A stretch of 64,000 bases of DNA from Deltaproteobacteria bacterium (lineage in GTDB: Bacteria > Myxococcota_C > UBA6777), in contig PCBK01000070.1 of assembly GCA_002731275.1 (NCBI GenBank), positions 62,001 to 126,000 on the forward strand, given 5' to 3'. The position numbers and the translations under genes were made by a program. Below, in pieces: positions 36,901 through 43,869 of this stretch (position 1 is its first letter; the number at the start of each line of letters is the position of its first letter). The notes under the pieces are model-generated. The model ran no database searches. It was not told the DNA's origin and was given only the letters and a program-made list of their open reading frames with translations.

Positions 36901-37743
36901 ACATCTGAACTTTGGATTCAAAAACTCACCAAGCCGGAAGTGTACTCCGTCTCACCCAATGTTATCTCCACGACAGCTACGAATGTTCAGCTGAATTTGT
37001 ACGTCAGAGGAGCGACCACAAGTAGCAAGCTATACGTGGGGAATACGCAAGTGCAAGCGACCTTTACTCCTGTCACATTAAGTGTTTATACAGGGCGTTT
37101 TCGAGCGAATCTCAACCCCTCCACGCTCGCTGTTTCAGGCGATTATATCCCCATTGTGATCGAAAATATAGACGGTTCAAAGAGCCAACCATTTGTTATT
37201 GCGACGACTGCTTCAGCGTTTCGTGTGAGCTATGTGTCTCCCTCACAGATGAATATCGGAGCGACGATCTCGCAGATTACAGTGCGTGGGAGTGGGTTCT
37301 CAAGCGCGGCGGTTGTATACCTCGACGGTCAGGCCGTCCCGACTCTTTACTCTTCGTCTTCCTATCTACGCGTGACGCCAGATCTCGGGAAGCTCAATCC
37401 CGATGTGTACCATTATGTCGAGGTCAGAGATGGTCAGAAGCGGAGCAACACGGGCATTTTCCGGATCAATCGCGGACCATTGGTGCGGAATATCACGCCA
37501 CCTGTGTTGTATGTTGGGGGAAATGGGCTGCTAAAGATGCAATTGCTGTACAGCGTGACAGGAGGGACGCTGGAGATCTTTGGGAAGTCTTTTCCTTTGT
37601 TTGGCTCAAGTGTGGTCAACGTATCTCTCGCGAGCGAATTACTGACCGCGAAGCCGGGGCTGCAAACGTTCCAATTTACCTTCCCTAACGGTCAGAAGAG
37701 CAGCACAGGCGCGATACACATTGCGCCTGCGAAGACGCCTTGA
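33949..37743 (+). CDS. Giant PKD / IPT-TIG repeat lipoprotein
   Basis: 1,264 residues. A signal with lipobox LWAC is followed by a C-x5-C-x5-C-x4-C module (CKSGKECAIGQRCMEDRC), two PKD-type domains (about 55-240; PVARAGADLRVKKGERVRLD and PPVANAGGDQLVLPGAVVTL), then about ten IPT/TIG Ig-like repeats to the C-terminus, each with a phrase like ILTALSPAKGTAGQTADVTL, GTGFVVGAKVYFRDK. Repeats four to seven form a distinct subset with the phrase TKG-x3-GxHSFLIKN. IPT/TIG arrays serve in surface adhesion or polysaccharide contact. AAAGGAGAGG gives a strong start. Converges on the next gene with an 8-nt gap. Confidence 0.85.
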   Translation: MSALWKRIVWIGALFSSLSVLWACGIGVTVCKSGKECAIGQRCMEDRCQVPPIEGNQTPVARAGADLRVKKGERVRLDASTSSDVDLDSLTFSWAFVEKPKDSKTALENAKSVQASFIADVPGKYIIRLTVKDGPGAADDDEVTVIVNRPPVANAGGDQLVLPGAVVTLKGSDSQDPDDDPMTFSWSLEKRPVGSVAKLNNAAGEISSFTVDQPGLYIIQLKVSDGFDETTDSLQVQVADPAQLNPQLQALEPFRAPTRSRAVVTLHGRDFLQGAKVYFDEKSLTVDYRSSKRLIVSLDLTSAKVGGHPIKVENPGGKETKALVFQVDDIPVPILTALSPAKGTAGQTADVTLSGTGFVVGAKVYFRDKVIPSTYVNTNKITTKLSLVGLTAGTYEIFVENDPSKRSKAKLFEVQALPPKPRIYKHIFTPGSTIGSIDNVYESLRLTCYGLTKDMQLFIDEKPYKGKIEIQIDNPSNGVGTIILRSFSTKGYTKGHKSFLIKNVGAGQVVESPVYRIRFTNPHEPRMSYLRFDNSSRGATGLDYKVLELRGSNFKAGIEVYFDGKQYTGKIERTGTSSIKIQPYSTKGLKEGAHSVYLLNVIDGKKYKSNIYQYTLQDGRVPLIQSVTTSNGALFTNRTYTYLRIYGLYFQPDATVLFDGVPYKGTVQIDQGRQIFLYQFFTQSFQPGSHTVTVRNVIGGKTYTSKVYTLNMSDGSKPKIKYVRFSPSSQLYEGEVYQATITVDNALTGAKVLVDGVEYPGTVQSAQTVILIPQFSTKGMTVGTHVFQVRNVINGTFFDSNPYQFSIRRRQPPRLYSLTPATISTKQITTVQIRGSFFSATSKVFIGTTALKATFVSSSTLSIQVEPTVIGEGVHRLYVQNVDGQKSNELTLSVLPNLGPLLWGISPASFVVSGNGALGSQQLQLYGYQIQTGAQVYFGTQLIGTVHSPSSQTTPARASISTQFFTKTEVAAISVKNPDGKITNTSELWIQKLTKPEVYSVSPNVISTTATNVQLNLYVRGATTSSKLYVGNTQVQATFTPVTLSVYTGRFRANLNPSTLAVSGDYIPIVIENIDGSKSQPFVIATTASAFRVSYVSPSQMNIGATISQITVRGSGFSSAAVVYLDGQAVPTLYSSSSYLRVTPDLGKLNPDVYHYVEVRDGQKRSNTGIFRINRGPLVRNITPPVLYVGGNGLLKMQLLYSVTGGTLEIFGKSFPLFGSSVVNVSLASELLTAKPGLQTFQFTFPNGQKSSTGAIHIAPAKTP

Positions 37744-37751
37744 TCGGTGGT

Positions 37752-38264
37752 CTAGCGCTTTGAGAAGGACGTCTTTTTTCGTCTGACGCGAATATATGGA
37801 CGCTCTGCAGAGAGATTGTGGTCTTGGGTGGGGGGGTGTGGGGAGCGTGTGGGGTACTCTTGTGGGAGGGGGGAAGTTGGGAGCGAAGTCTGCATCCCAA
37901 ATCTCCGAAACAGTGTGTCAATGCATTGAGAATAGATCTCTTCTTGTGTGGGTGAGAGTGTCTGTTGACGTCTTGTTGCTTCGAGTGGTAGGAGCTTTTG
38001 CAAGAGAGATTTGCACTCGTGTAACAATGCGACTTGTGCTTCAGGCCAGAGCGGAGAGTGGATGTCGACTTCTTGTGTTTGTGGTGTGTTGTAGGTTGGA
38101 GGGGGTGTCGGTGGGGCGTGGGGTTTCTCTTCTTGAAAGTAATGATCCAAAACGGCTTTGAGCTCTCGCTTTCGCTGTGCCTCTTGTGGAGTAAGAGATG
38201 TGCTGCTTTTAGACAGAGCATCGAGCCTTTGGTATTCTTTCACTAGCCTGATAAGCCGTTCCAT
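37752..38264 (-). CDS. Helical-hairpin protein, paralogue 1 (unknown function)
   Basis: 170 residues, no signal or membrane segment. Residues 10-44 (EYQRLDALSKSSTSLTPQE...LKAVLDHYFQ) predict a helix-turn-helix hairpin, followed by a Pro-rich linker and a second hairpin at about 92-122 (LEATRRQQTLSPTQEEIYSQ...LFRRFG) of the same pattern: RL/RR, a turn at L-[ST]-P-x-[QE]-E, then L-x3-F. The tail is Pro-rich and ends in a basic RVRRKKTSFSKR. AAGGACG lies upstream of the start. Clearly related to the gene at 38547. I recall a similar L-[ST]-x-x-E hairpin upstream of PilZ domains in myxobacterial proteins, but no PilZ domain is present here. Confidence 0.6.
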   Translation of the reverse strand: MERLIRLVKEYQRLDALSKSSTSLTPQEAQRKRELKAVLDHYFQEEKPHAPPTPPPTYNTPQTQEVDIHSPLWPEAQVALLHECKSLLQKLLPLEATRRQQTLSPTQEEIYSQCIDTLFRRFGMQTSLPTSPLPQEYPTRSPHPPTQDHNLSAERPYIRVRRKKTSFSKR

Positions 38265-38308
38265 GGCGCGTCCTTGTTGCCTTAAATATATTGTTGGTAG
38301 TGTGTTGT

Positions 38309-38337
38309 TATATACAGACTTTTTTCACAAAACTCAA
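38309..38337 (-). promoter_or_regulatory. Candidate promoter for the hairpin protein gene
   Basis: On the minus strand TTGAGT (38337-38332), 17-bp spacer, TATATA (38314-38309), about 45 bp before the gene at 38264. Four of six matches in each box. Confidence 0.35.
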
Positions 38338-38546
38338 CAGCTTTTGTACAAGGAGGGGGGATGTAGCTTCTTTCATGAGGGGACCATTTGGGCCGTTGGA
38401 TGAGAAAAAAACGAGAAATGAAACGCGCTTTTCTTCCTTCAATGATTCGATGACTTTCTCATCGAGTGCGCTTGTAGGTGTAATAGTGCGTTGCTTTATC
38501 CTATATGTCCGATTTTGATGTGGTGTGTATTTGGCGAACGAGGCGT

Positions 38547-39275
38547 TTAGTGGTTGGTCGAGAGCTTCTTTTTTGGTTTTTGCTCGGAGTTGTTGGGGGA
38601 CTCATGTGAAGTACCACCGGATGCTGGGAGCTCTAGAGACTCTGGGGGGTGAAAGTACTCATCGGACATCGTATCAACGTCGTATCCTGGAGAGTGTTCT
38701 TGCCATGGAGAGGATGTGTCTTCCTCTACACTCGAATAGGCCGAGACGGAGTCTGTCGATGAGGTGGAGAACTCTGGAGGGAGGTGGAATCCTTGTGTTG
38801 TGCGAAGGGTTTGCTTGAGGTGCGAATCGTTTGGTGGGGATTGACTGTGACGTTGTGCTGCTTCCCATTGTGGAGAGGACTGGTGAGGGGAGATCTGCTG
38901 TTTTGAGAGAGAAGCGAGTGAAGAGGGATACCACGAAAAGACTTCATCCATCAGCTCTGTAAAGCGAGTGTTTTCTGAAGGTGCAAGACCCCTCAGACGT
39001 CTTGATTGTTCGAGGATAAAGAGTTCTTGTAGTGCAAATCTTTGCCGTGGACTTGCCTTTGCCCCCCATGTTGGAGATGGTTCTTTGGATTTTGTATATG
39101 ATTGTGATTGTGGAGGAGTGAGAGGCGCTGGTTTTTCGCCTTGTTGGAAGTGCCGATCCAATGTGTCTCTAAGATCCTTGTATCGGAAGTCTTCGTGTTT
39201 ATTGAGCCTCCCATTGAGCTTTCGCTTCTCTTCAAGTCTTCGGTATTCGTTTAACATTTCAAGAAGCTTTCTCAT
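38547..39275 (-). CDS. Helical-hairpin protein, paralogue 2 (unknown function)
   Basis: 242 residues, no signal peptide. Residues 10-44 (EYRRLEEKRKLNGRLNKHE...LRDTLDRHFQ) align without gaps to the same residues of the neighbouring paralogue, and a second hairpin (LEQSRRLRGLAPSENTRFTELMDEVFSWY) matches its second one. After that the sequence is a Ser/Pro/Gln/His-rich low-complexity tail with acidic patches, unrelated to the paralogue's tail, and it ends in a basic KPKKKLSTNH. AAGGAGATGG gives a good start. The two genes are 282 bp apart in tandem, with a separate promoter candidate between them. Confidence 0.6.
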   Translation of the reverse strand: MRKLLEMLNEYRRLEEKRKLNGRLNKHEDFRYKDLRDTLDRHFQQGEKPAPLTPPQSQSYTKSKEPSPTWGAKASPRQRFALQELFILEQSRRLRGLAPSENTRFTELMDEVFSWYPSSLASLSKQQISPHQSSPQWEAAQRHSQSPPNDSHLKQTLRTTQGFHLPPEFSTSSTDSVSAYSSVEEDTSSPWQEHSPGYDVDTMSDEYFHPPESLELPASGGTSHESPNNSEQKPKKKLSTNH

Positions 39276-39864
39276 GCCATCTCCTTAGCATATACCAGAT
39301 CCATGTATGGTGTTGTCCTTTGTGTTCCTTCACTTGGACAGTCGTGACAGGTGCAGTCGTTCCTAAAAGCACAAAATATGCCACCTACAAGAGAATGCTC
39401 TTTTCCCTTGAAATCCCCTTTGTACGTAAATGGTTGGGGGAAGGTTGCGGGCGCTTTTTGTGACATTGTACTCTATGAGGTGTTGTATTCAGTCACGGAT
39501 CGCGGACTTTTCGAGTCATCGATCGATGACCCGACACCATACAGAAATGTGTCCCTAGATCAAGGTGTATTTTTTGTGCCTTTTGGATTCGTACATATTT
39601 TGTACAGGCTGGACAGGGGGTGTGTCAATCTTGGACAGCCTCTGAGACACGATGGTGTCGGTATATGCTGGGATACGTTTTCTTTTCGCAGGTTTTCATT
39701 TGATGGACGTTGTTGGCATGAATTGTGTTGTAGGGGGGAGAGTGTGATTCAAAGGGTGTGAGGCGTTTTTTGAGTCATTTGTCATCAATGTGAGGCTCGC
39801 AGTGGTGTATGTTTCGATGTTTTGTACAATCTCCTTTTTGTTGTCTGCGAGCCTCACATTTTTT
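39276..39864. other. 589-bp region without a supported gene
   Basis: A 136-codon frame (39351-39761, plus) exists but has no ribosome site and an unlikely composition (many Cys, Phe, Arg), so it is not annotated. Contains the long inverted repeat at 39787-39860. The rest shows nothing I can name. Confidence 0.5.
39787..39860. repeat. Perfect 16-bp inverted repeat, T-run on plus strand
   Basis: AATGTGAGGCTCGCAG (39787-39802) and CTGCGAGCCTCACATT (39845-39860) are exact reverse complements around a 42-nt loop, followed by TTTTTT (39859-39864). It lies next to the stop of the helicase gene (39865). For plus-strand RNA it would make an intrinsic-terminator-like hairpin, but no plus-strand gene upstream is supported; the loop is also long for a terminator. 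Confidence 0.7.
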
Positions 39865-42354
39865 TCACAGCAGGGGGGCTATTTTTTTGATCCCAATATC
39901 CCCAAAATCAACAGTTAATCTGACATGGTGGTTGATCTCTGTGACTTCGATGATTTTTCCTTGCCCAAAGGTTGGGTGCTCAAACGAAGATCCCGGTGTG
40001 TATGGAGGTTCTTCTGGAAGCGGTGGAGTCTCAGCGCTGCTTGGAGTGGGTTGTGTTGTGGCGGTGTCTGGTGGGTGAATGACGAACATGTCGAGGTCGG
40101 GGTAATCTTCATCAGTGGAGGTGGAGGAGGTCGAGGAGAAGATCTCCCAAAGCTCAGCGTGCTCGGGATTGAGACCGAGCTGTTGTGTCAGTTCGCGTTG
40201 TTGTGCGGCGTCAAAGAGCATTTGGACTTGTTTGGCGACCCATGCTTTTTGCGCGTCAGGGGCGTCCCACCAGAAGGTGAGGTATCGTTCGAGGTTGAGA
40301 TGTTGTGCGTATTGTGCGAGGGCGAGGGCGTCTTGTGTTGTCCAATCTTCGGGAGTGCGATGAAGGGCTATCTGGACTTTATCGACAGCTTGCAAAATCT
40401 CTTCGTGGTTTGCTTCTTTTAAAAATCTTGATATTTCGGTTGTTTGGTGTGTGTAGAGGTGCAACTCTTTCTTGGCGCGTGTAAGGGCGACATAGAAGAG
40501 ACGTCTTTCCTCTTCGAGGTTCTCGATATTGCCACTAAATGGGATAATGCCTTCGTTGCAGTCGGGGATCAAGACGATTGGCCATTCGAGTCCTTTGGCG
40601 CGGAAGGTGGTCATGATCGAGAGCATGTCTTGTCGTTGTCTCGGGCTCTTTTGTGCGTTGTGTTTCTTGAAGGAGATGTGCTCGATATGTTCGAGCAGGT
40701 CTGCACATGTTCCTTTCTCTTTGGCGTACTCGATAAATGCGAGGACGTTTTGTACGCGTCCCTCTCCTGTCTCTGGAAATCCACTTGATTTACGTAGGTA
40801 TCGGTTGTACCGAAGCTCATCTTCGAGTTGTTCGAGGACCCAACTCGCTTTGCGCGTAAGGTAGACGGAGGAGAGCCACTGGATGACCGCCGCGAGATCA
40901 TCCATTCTGTGAGCGACACGGGAGCTCGCGTCCATCCCCCCAAGTCGCAGTGAGCGGGTGATGGTGCAGTTTTCTTGGAACACACGCATGATGACATTAT
41001 CTGCAATCTCGGCTGATATATAGCGGCTTGGTCGGTTGTACACGCGACGCCATACCCTCCTGAGTGTGGAGATGTCTTCATCGTCGAGTGGTTGTCTGCT
41101 GTCGAGTTTGTTGTTGATCTTGGCGATCTGAAGGTAGTACAGCAAGACCTGTATTTCGGGTCGTTGGTAAAAAGGGGGGTTTCCGATGACTTTGTAGGGG
41201 AGCTGTTTGTCGATCAGGAGCTGTTCGATTTGTGGTGTTTGGGCGTAAAAGCGTACGAGGATCGAGATATCTTTGAGAGGCATGCCTCTCTTGTGAATCT
41301 TTTGGATCTCATCGACAAGCTCGGCAGCCATGTGCAGTGAGTCATCGCAAGTGTGCAGATATGTTTTTCCCGAAAATCCTTTGGTCAGGCTGAGCTGCTT
41401 GGGTTCTCGTTGGCTGTTGTGTTGGATCACTCTGTTGGCAAGGACGAGGTGGGAGGCTTTGCTGCGGAAATTGTCTCGGATGATATATTTTTGTGCGTTG
41501 TATCGTCGTTGGAAGCCAAGGATAAATTGTGGGGTGGCGCCGCGCCATTCGTAGATCGTTTGGTCATCGTCACCGATCACCATGAAGTTGCGATGACCTT
41601 GTGTGAGTAAATCGAGGATCTCTGATTGTGCGAGGTTGATGTCCTGGAACTCGTCGACGACGATGCTATGGTATTGGCCTTGAAAATCAGCGAGCAGCTC
41701 GGGAAAGCGACAGAGCAACTCCCAACCTGTCATCAACATATCGTCGAACGTGATCTGTTTTTGTTGGATACGTACAGTCTCAAACAGTCGGTAGAAGTCG
41801 AGATACCAACCGAGGGCAGAAGGTGCTTCGGCCTGTTGCGCGATCCCCTGGTATTGGACGGGGAGTTGGAGTTGTTCGAGATCTGCGTAGCGAAGGTTTC
41901 CTTTGCACGCGCCGACATAGCTCAGAAAATCTTCTCGGTCGAGGTTGTCGAGTTCTCGGATATAGGTTGTTTTTCGCCTGCGAGCCTCACGGATCGTCGC
42001 GTTGAGGATCATGTTGGCTTTGTTTTCGATGTTGTTTGGAGCTGCGTCGGAGAGGCCGAGCATTCCACGCGAGCAAGCTTGGCGCACGACTTGGAAACCA
42101 AGGGCATGGAGGGTTGATGTGCGTACACGTTCGCAGTGAGACCAGTTGCGCAAAAGATGCTTGATGTCGTTGACTGCGGCTTTACTAAAAGAGGTCGCGA
42201 GGATTTTGTGGGCGGGAAAAACCTTCTCTCTCACCAGTCGTTCGATACGGTGGACCATTGCGGTCGTTTTTCCTGAACCTGCGACGGCAAACACCAGGGC
42301 TGGACCGTAGTCATGGGAGACGATAGATTGTTGTTCATCTGTGAGTTGGAGCAT
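39865..42354 (-). CDS. UvrD/PcrA-type DNA helicase (superfamily 1)
   Basis: 829 residues from the ATG at 42354 (MLQLTDEQQSIV). Helicase motifs: AGSGKTTAM (I), DEFQDINLAQ (II), GDDDQTIYEWRGA (III), TTFRAKGLEWPIVLIPD (V) and ERRLFYVALTRAKKELH (VI). Unwinds DNA 3'-to-5' in repair or replication restart. The C-terminus carries an acidic, Pro/Thr-rich linker and a compact domain (FEHPTFGQGKIIEVTEIN...GIKKIAPLL) that resembles the Tudor-like tail of PcrA, which contacts RNA polymerase. No ribosome site is visible at 42354; the frame extends 64 codons upstream, but that part looks non-coding. Confidence 0.85.
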   Translation of the reverse strand: MLQLTDEQQSIVSHDYGPALVFAVAGSGKTTAMVHRIERLVREKVFPAHKILATSFSKAAVNDIKHLLRNWSHCERVRTSTLHALGFQVVRQACSRGMLGLSDAAPNNIENKANMILNATIREARRRKTTYIRELDNLDREDFLSYVGACKGNLRYADLEQLQLPVQYQGIAQQAEAPSALGWYLDFYRLFETVRIQQKQITFDDMLMTGWELLCRFPELLADFQGQYHSIVVDEFQDINLAQSEILDLLTQGHRNFMVIGDDDQTIYEWRGATPQFILGFQRRYNAQKYIIRDNFRSKASHLVLANRVIQHNSQREPKQLSLTKGFSGKTYLHTCDDSLHMAAELVDEIQKIHKRGMPLKDISILVRFYAQTPQIEQLLIDKQLPYKVIGNPPFYQRPEIQVLLYYLQIAKINNKLDSRQPLDDEDISTLRRVWRRVYNRPSRYISAEIADNVIMRVFQENCTITRSLRLGGMDASSRVAHRMDDLAAVIQWLSSVYLTRKASWVLEQLEDELRYNRYLRKSSGFPETGEGRVQNVLAFIEYAKEKGTCADLLEHIEHISFKKHNAQKSPRQRQDMLSIMTTFRAKGLEWPIVLIPDCNEGIIPFSGNIENLEEERRLFYVALTRAKKELHLYTHQTTEISRFLKEANHEEILQAVDKVQIALHRTPEDWTTQDALALAQYAQHLNLERYLTFWWDAPDAQKAWVAKQVQMLFDAAQQRELTQQLGLNPEHAELWEIFSSTSSTSTDEDYPDLDMFVIHPPDTATTQPTPSSAETPPLPEEPPYTPGSSFEHPTFGQGKIIEVTEINHHVRLTVDFGDIGIKKIAPLL

Positions 42355-42557
42355 GCTTATACTACTCGTATCTGGATGGTCGGAGTGACCGCCTTTATTC
42401 AATGTTTGGATAGATAGAAGATGTGGCCTGTCGGCGTATTGGCAAGGACGAATCGTATTCGTCTGGGATTTTGTTTGCCCTTTTGGTATCTTCTCCGTAG
42501 GGAGAACTCTCTCAATCATACGCAAAAATGTTCGCGTTTCAAGCACAATTCGGCCTT

Positions 42558-42604
42558 GACAGGGACACGCAAAAGATGATGCACTGTGGCCCTGTCGGTT
42601 TTTG
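42558..42604 (+). promoter_or_regulatory. Leader hairpin between helicase and ridA genes
   Basis: GACAGGG (42558-42564) pairs with CCCTGTC (42590-42596), extendable by two G-U pairs, and is followed by GGTTTTTG. It resembles a small attenuator or terminator on the plus strand upstream of the RidA gene. The 25-nt loop is long, so this is tentative. Confidence 0.3.
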
Positions 42605-42640
42605 ATACAGTTTGTCGGTGATGTTTACAAGGAGAGATTG

Positions 42641-43111
42641 ATGCATCTCATCGAAAAAAAACTCGAAGAACTCGGAATTTCACTCCCTGAGCCTGCTGCT
42701 GCTGTTGCCAATTATGTGCCTTTTCAACGTGTTGGTGAGATCGTCTATGTCTCGGGACAATTGCCTTTCGGTCCGGATGGTTTGATGTTCCCTGGGATGG
42801 TCCCTTCGACGATCTCCATCGAGGAGGCAAGGCAAGCAGCACGTCAATGTGGTGTCCAACTCCTCGCGCAGGCAAAAGCCGCCTGTGAAGGTGACTGGGA
42901 ACGGCTTGTTCGGTGTGTGAAGATTGGTGGTTTTGTGCAGGCTGAGGCTAGCTTTACACAACATCCCCAGATCATCAACGGTGTCTCTGATTTGATGGTC
43001 GAAGTGCTTGGAGATGCAGGAAGACATGCGCGTTTTGCTGTGGGGGCTTCCTCGCTTCCTCTTGGCGCCTGTGTCGAGATCGAAGCGATCTTTCATATCT
43101 TGCCAGCTTGA
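42641..43111 (+). CDS. RidA/YjgF family protein
   Basis: 156 residues. RidA proteins hydrolyse reactive enamine/imine intermediates from PLP enzymes. The family signature is visible: VYVSGQLPFGPDG, a long helix with RLVRCVKIGGFV, and RFAVGASSLPLGACVEIEAIF, with the active-site Arg in the HARFAVG region and the Glu near the end. It belongs to the longer YjgF-like group rather than the classical 128-residue RidA. ATG at 42641 follows AAGGAGAG. The emfourin-like gene starts 61 nt downstream. Confidence 0.9.
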   Translation: MHLIEKKLEELGISLPEPAAAVANYVPFQRVGEIVYVSGQLPFGPDGLMFPGMVPSTISIEEARQAARQCGVQLLAQAKAACEGDWERLVRCVKIGGFVQAEASFTQHPQIINGVSDLMVEVLGDAGRHARFAVGASSLPLGACVEIEAIFHILPA

Positions 43112-43172
43112 GGATAAGGCCACTTTTTGTTTTGTACTGCGGGGCACTCTGTCTCCGCGAAAGGTCTTTTTC

Positions 43173-43496
43173 ATGAAGATTACCATTGAGACTGAGGGAG
43201 GATTCGCCGGTCTTGCACCACCTCCCTTGACTGTACACCAACCCTCCGAGGAGATCGCACAAAAGATCCAACAACTCGAAGAGGGAATTGTCGCTCAAAA
43301 GGCTCACCTCGACGCTGACGCAGAGGGACCATCCTTGATGGCCGATGGGATGATGTACACCATCACCATCGCAGATGGTGAGCGTACCACGACCTACCAG
43401 GTCGATGAAGGTCAATGCCCCTCCAAACTGCTCGAAATTCTCGACGAGATCAGAGAATATATCCTCGAACAACCCCAATCTTCCCCTTCCTCGTAA
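43173..43496 (+). CDS. Emfourin-like (protealysin inhibitor family) protein
   Basis: 107 residues. MKITIETEGGFAGLA at the start and YTITIADGERTTTYQVDEG with PSKLLEILDEIREYI near the end match the emfourin fold, small proteinaceous inhibitors of M4 metalloproteases (protealysin). Emfourin genes normally sit beside their protease gene, but no M4 protease is in this window. No signal peptide. AAAGG precedes the ATG. Same strand as the RidA gene, so possibly co-transcribed. Confidence 0.6.
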   Translation: MKITIETEGGFAGLAPPPLTVHQPSEEIAQKIQQLEEGIVAQKAHLDADAEGPSLMADGMMYTITIADGERTTTYQVDEGQCPSKLLEILDEIREYILEQPQSSPSS

Positions 43497-43869
43497 GACT
43501 TCTCTTGCAGCGTTGATTTTTTACAACACGAATATGCTGAAGTCCTTTTCGCTCTCTACAGGAGAGGGTGTGTTCTTGCGTGTGTTGTATTCTTTATTCT
43601 TCAATTTGATCATGTTGAGATCGAGAATGTGAACGCATCTAGTTTTGATGTTTATATCCATCATTTATTGTTTGTGGATCGTTTGTTTGAAAAGTTTTTG
43701 TAAATGGTTGCCTGTCTGAATTTTTCGGTGTTTTGATTGTCTTGATATGTTTGGTTTTTGTTGTTCATAGTTGACATTGTTGCGAGGCGTTTTTAGCGTT
43801 TTGTACATCCTGTTCTGTGTTGAATTTTTTATTCATTCTGCATGAAGATGTTTTGGAGGATTGTCGATT
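43497..43869. other. 373-bp intergenic region before the DUF4397 gene
   Basis: A/T-rich, no coding frame. An 8-bp inverted repeat, TACAACAC (43522-43529) and GTGTTGTA (43582-43589), is followed by TTCTTTATTCTTC and may end the RidA/emfourin transcript. TTGACA (43771-43776) with TAGCGT 17 bp further is a weak promoter candidate for the lipoprotein gene. Confidence 0.35.

Noticed and set aside
39351-39761. 136-codon plus-strand frame
   Set aside because: No ribosome site, GTG start, composition unlike the other genes. The terminator-like repeat after it keeps a small doubt.
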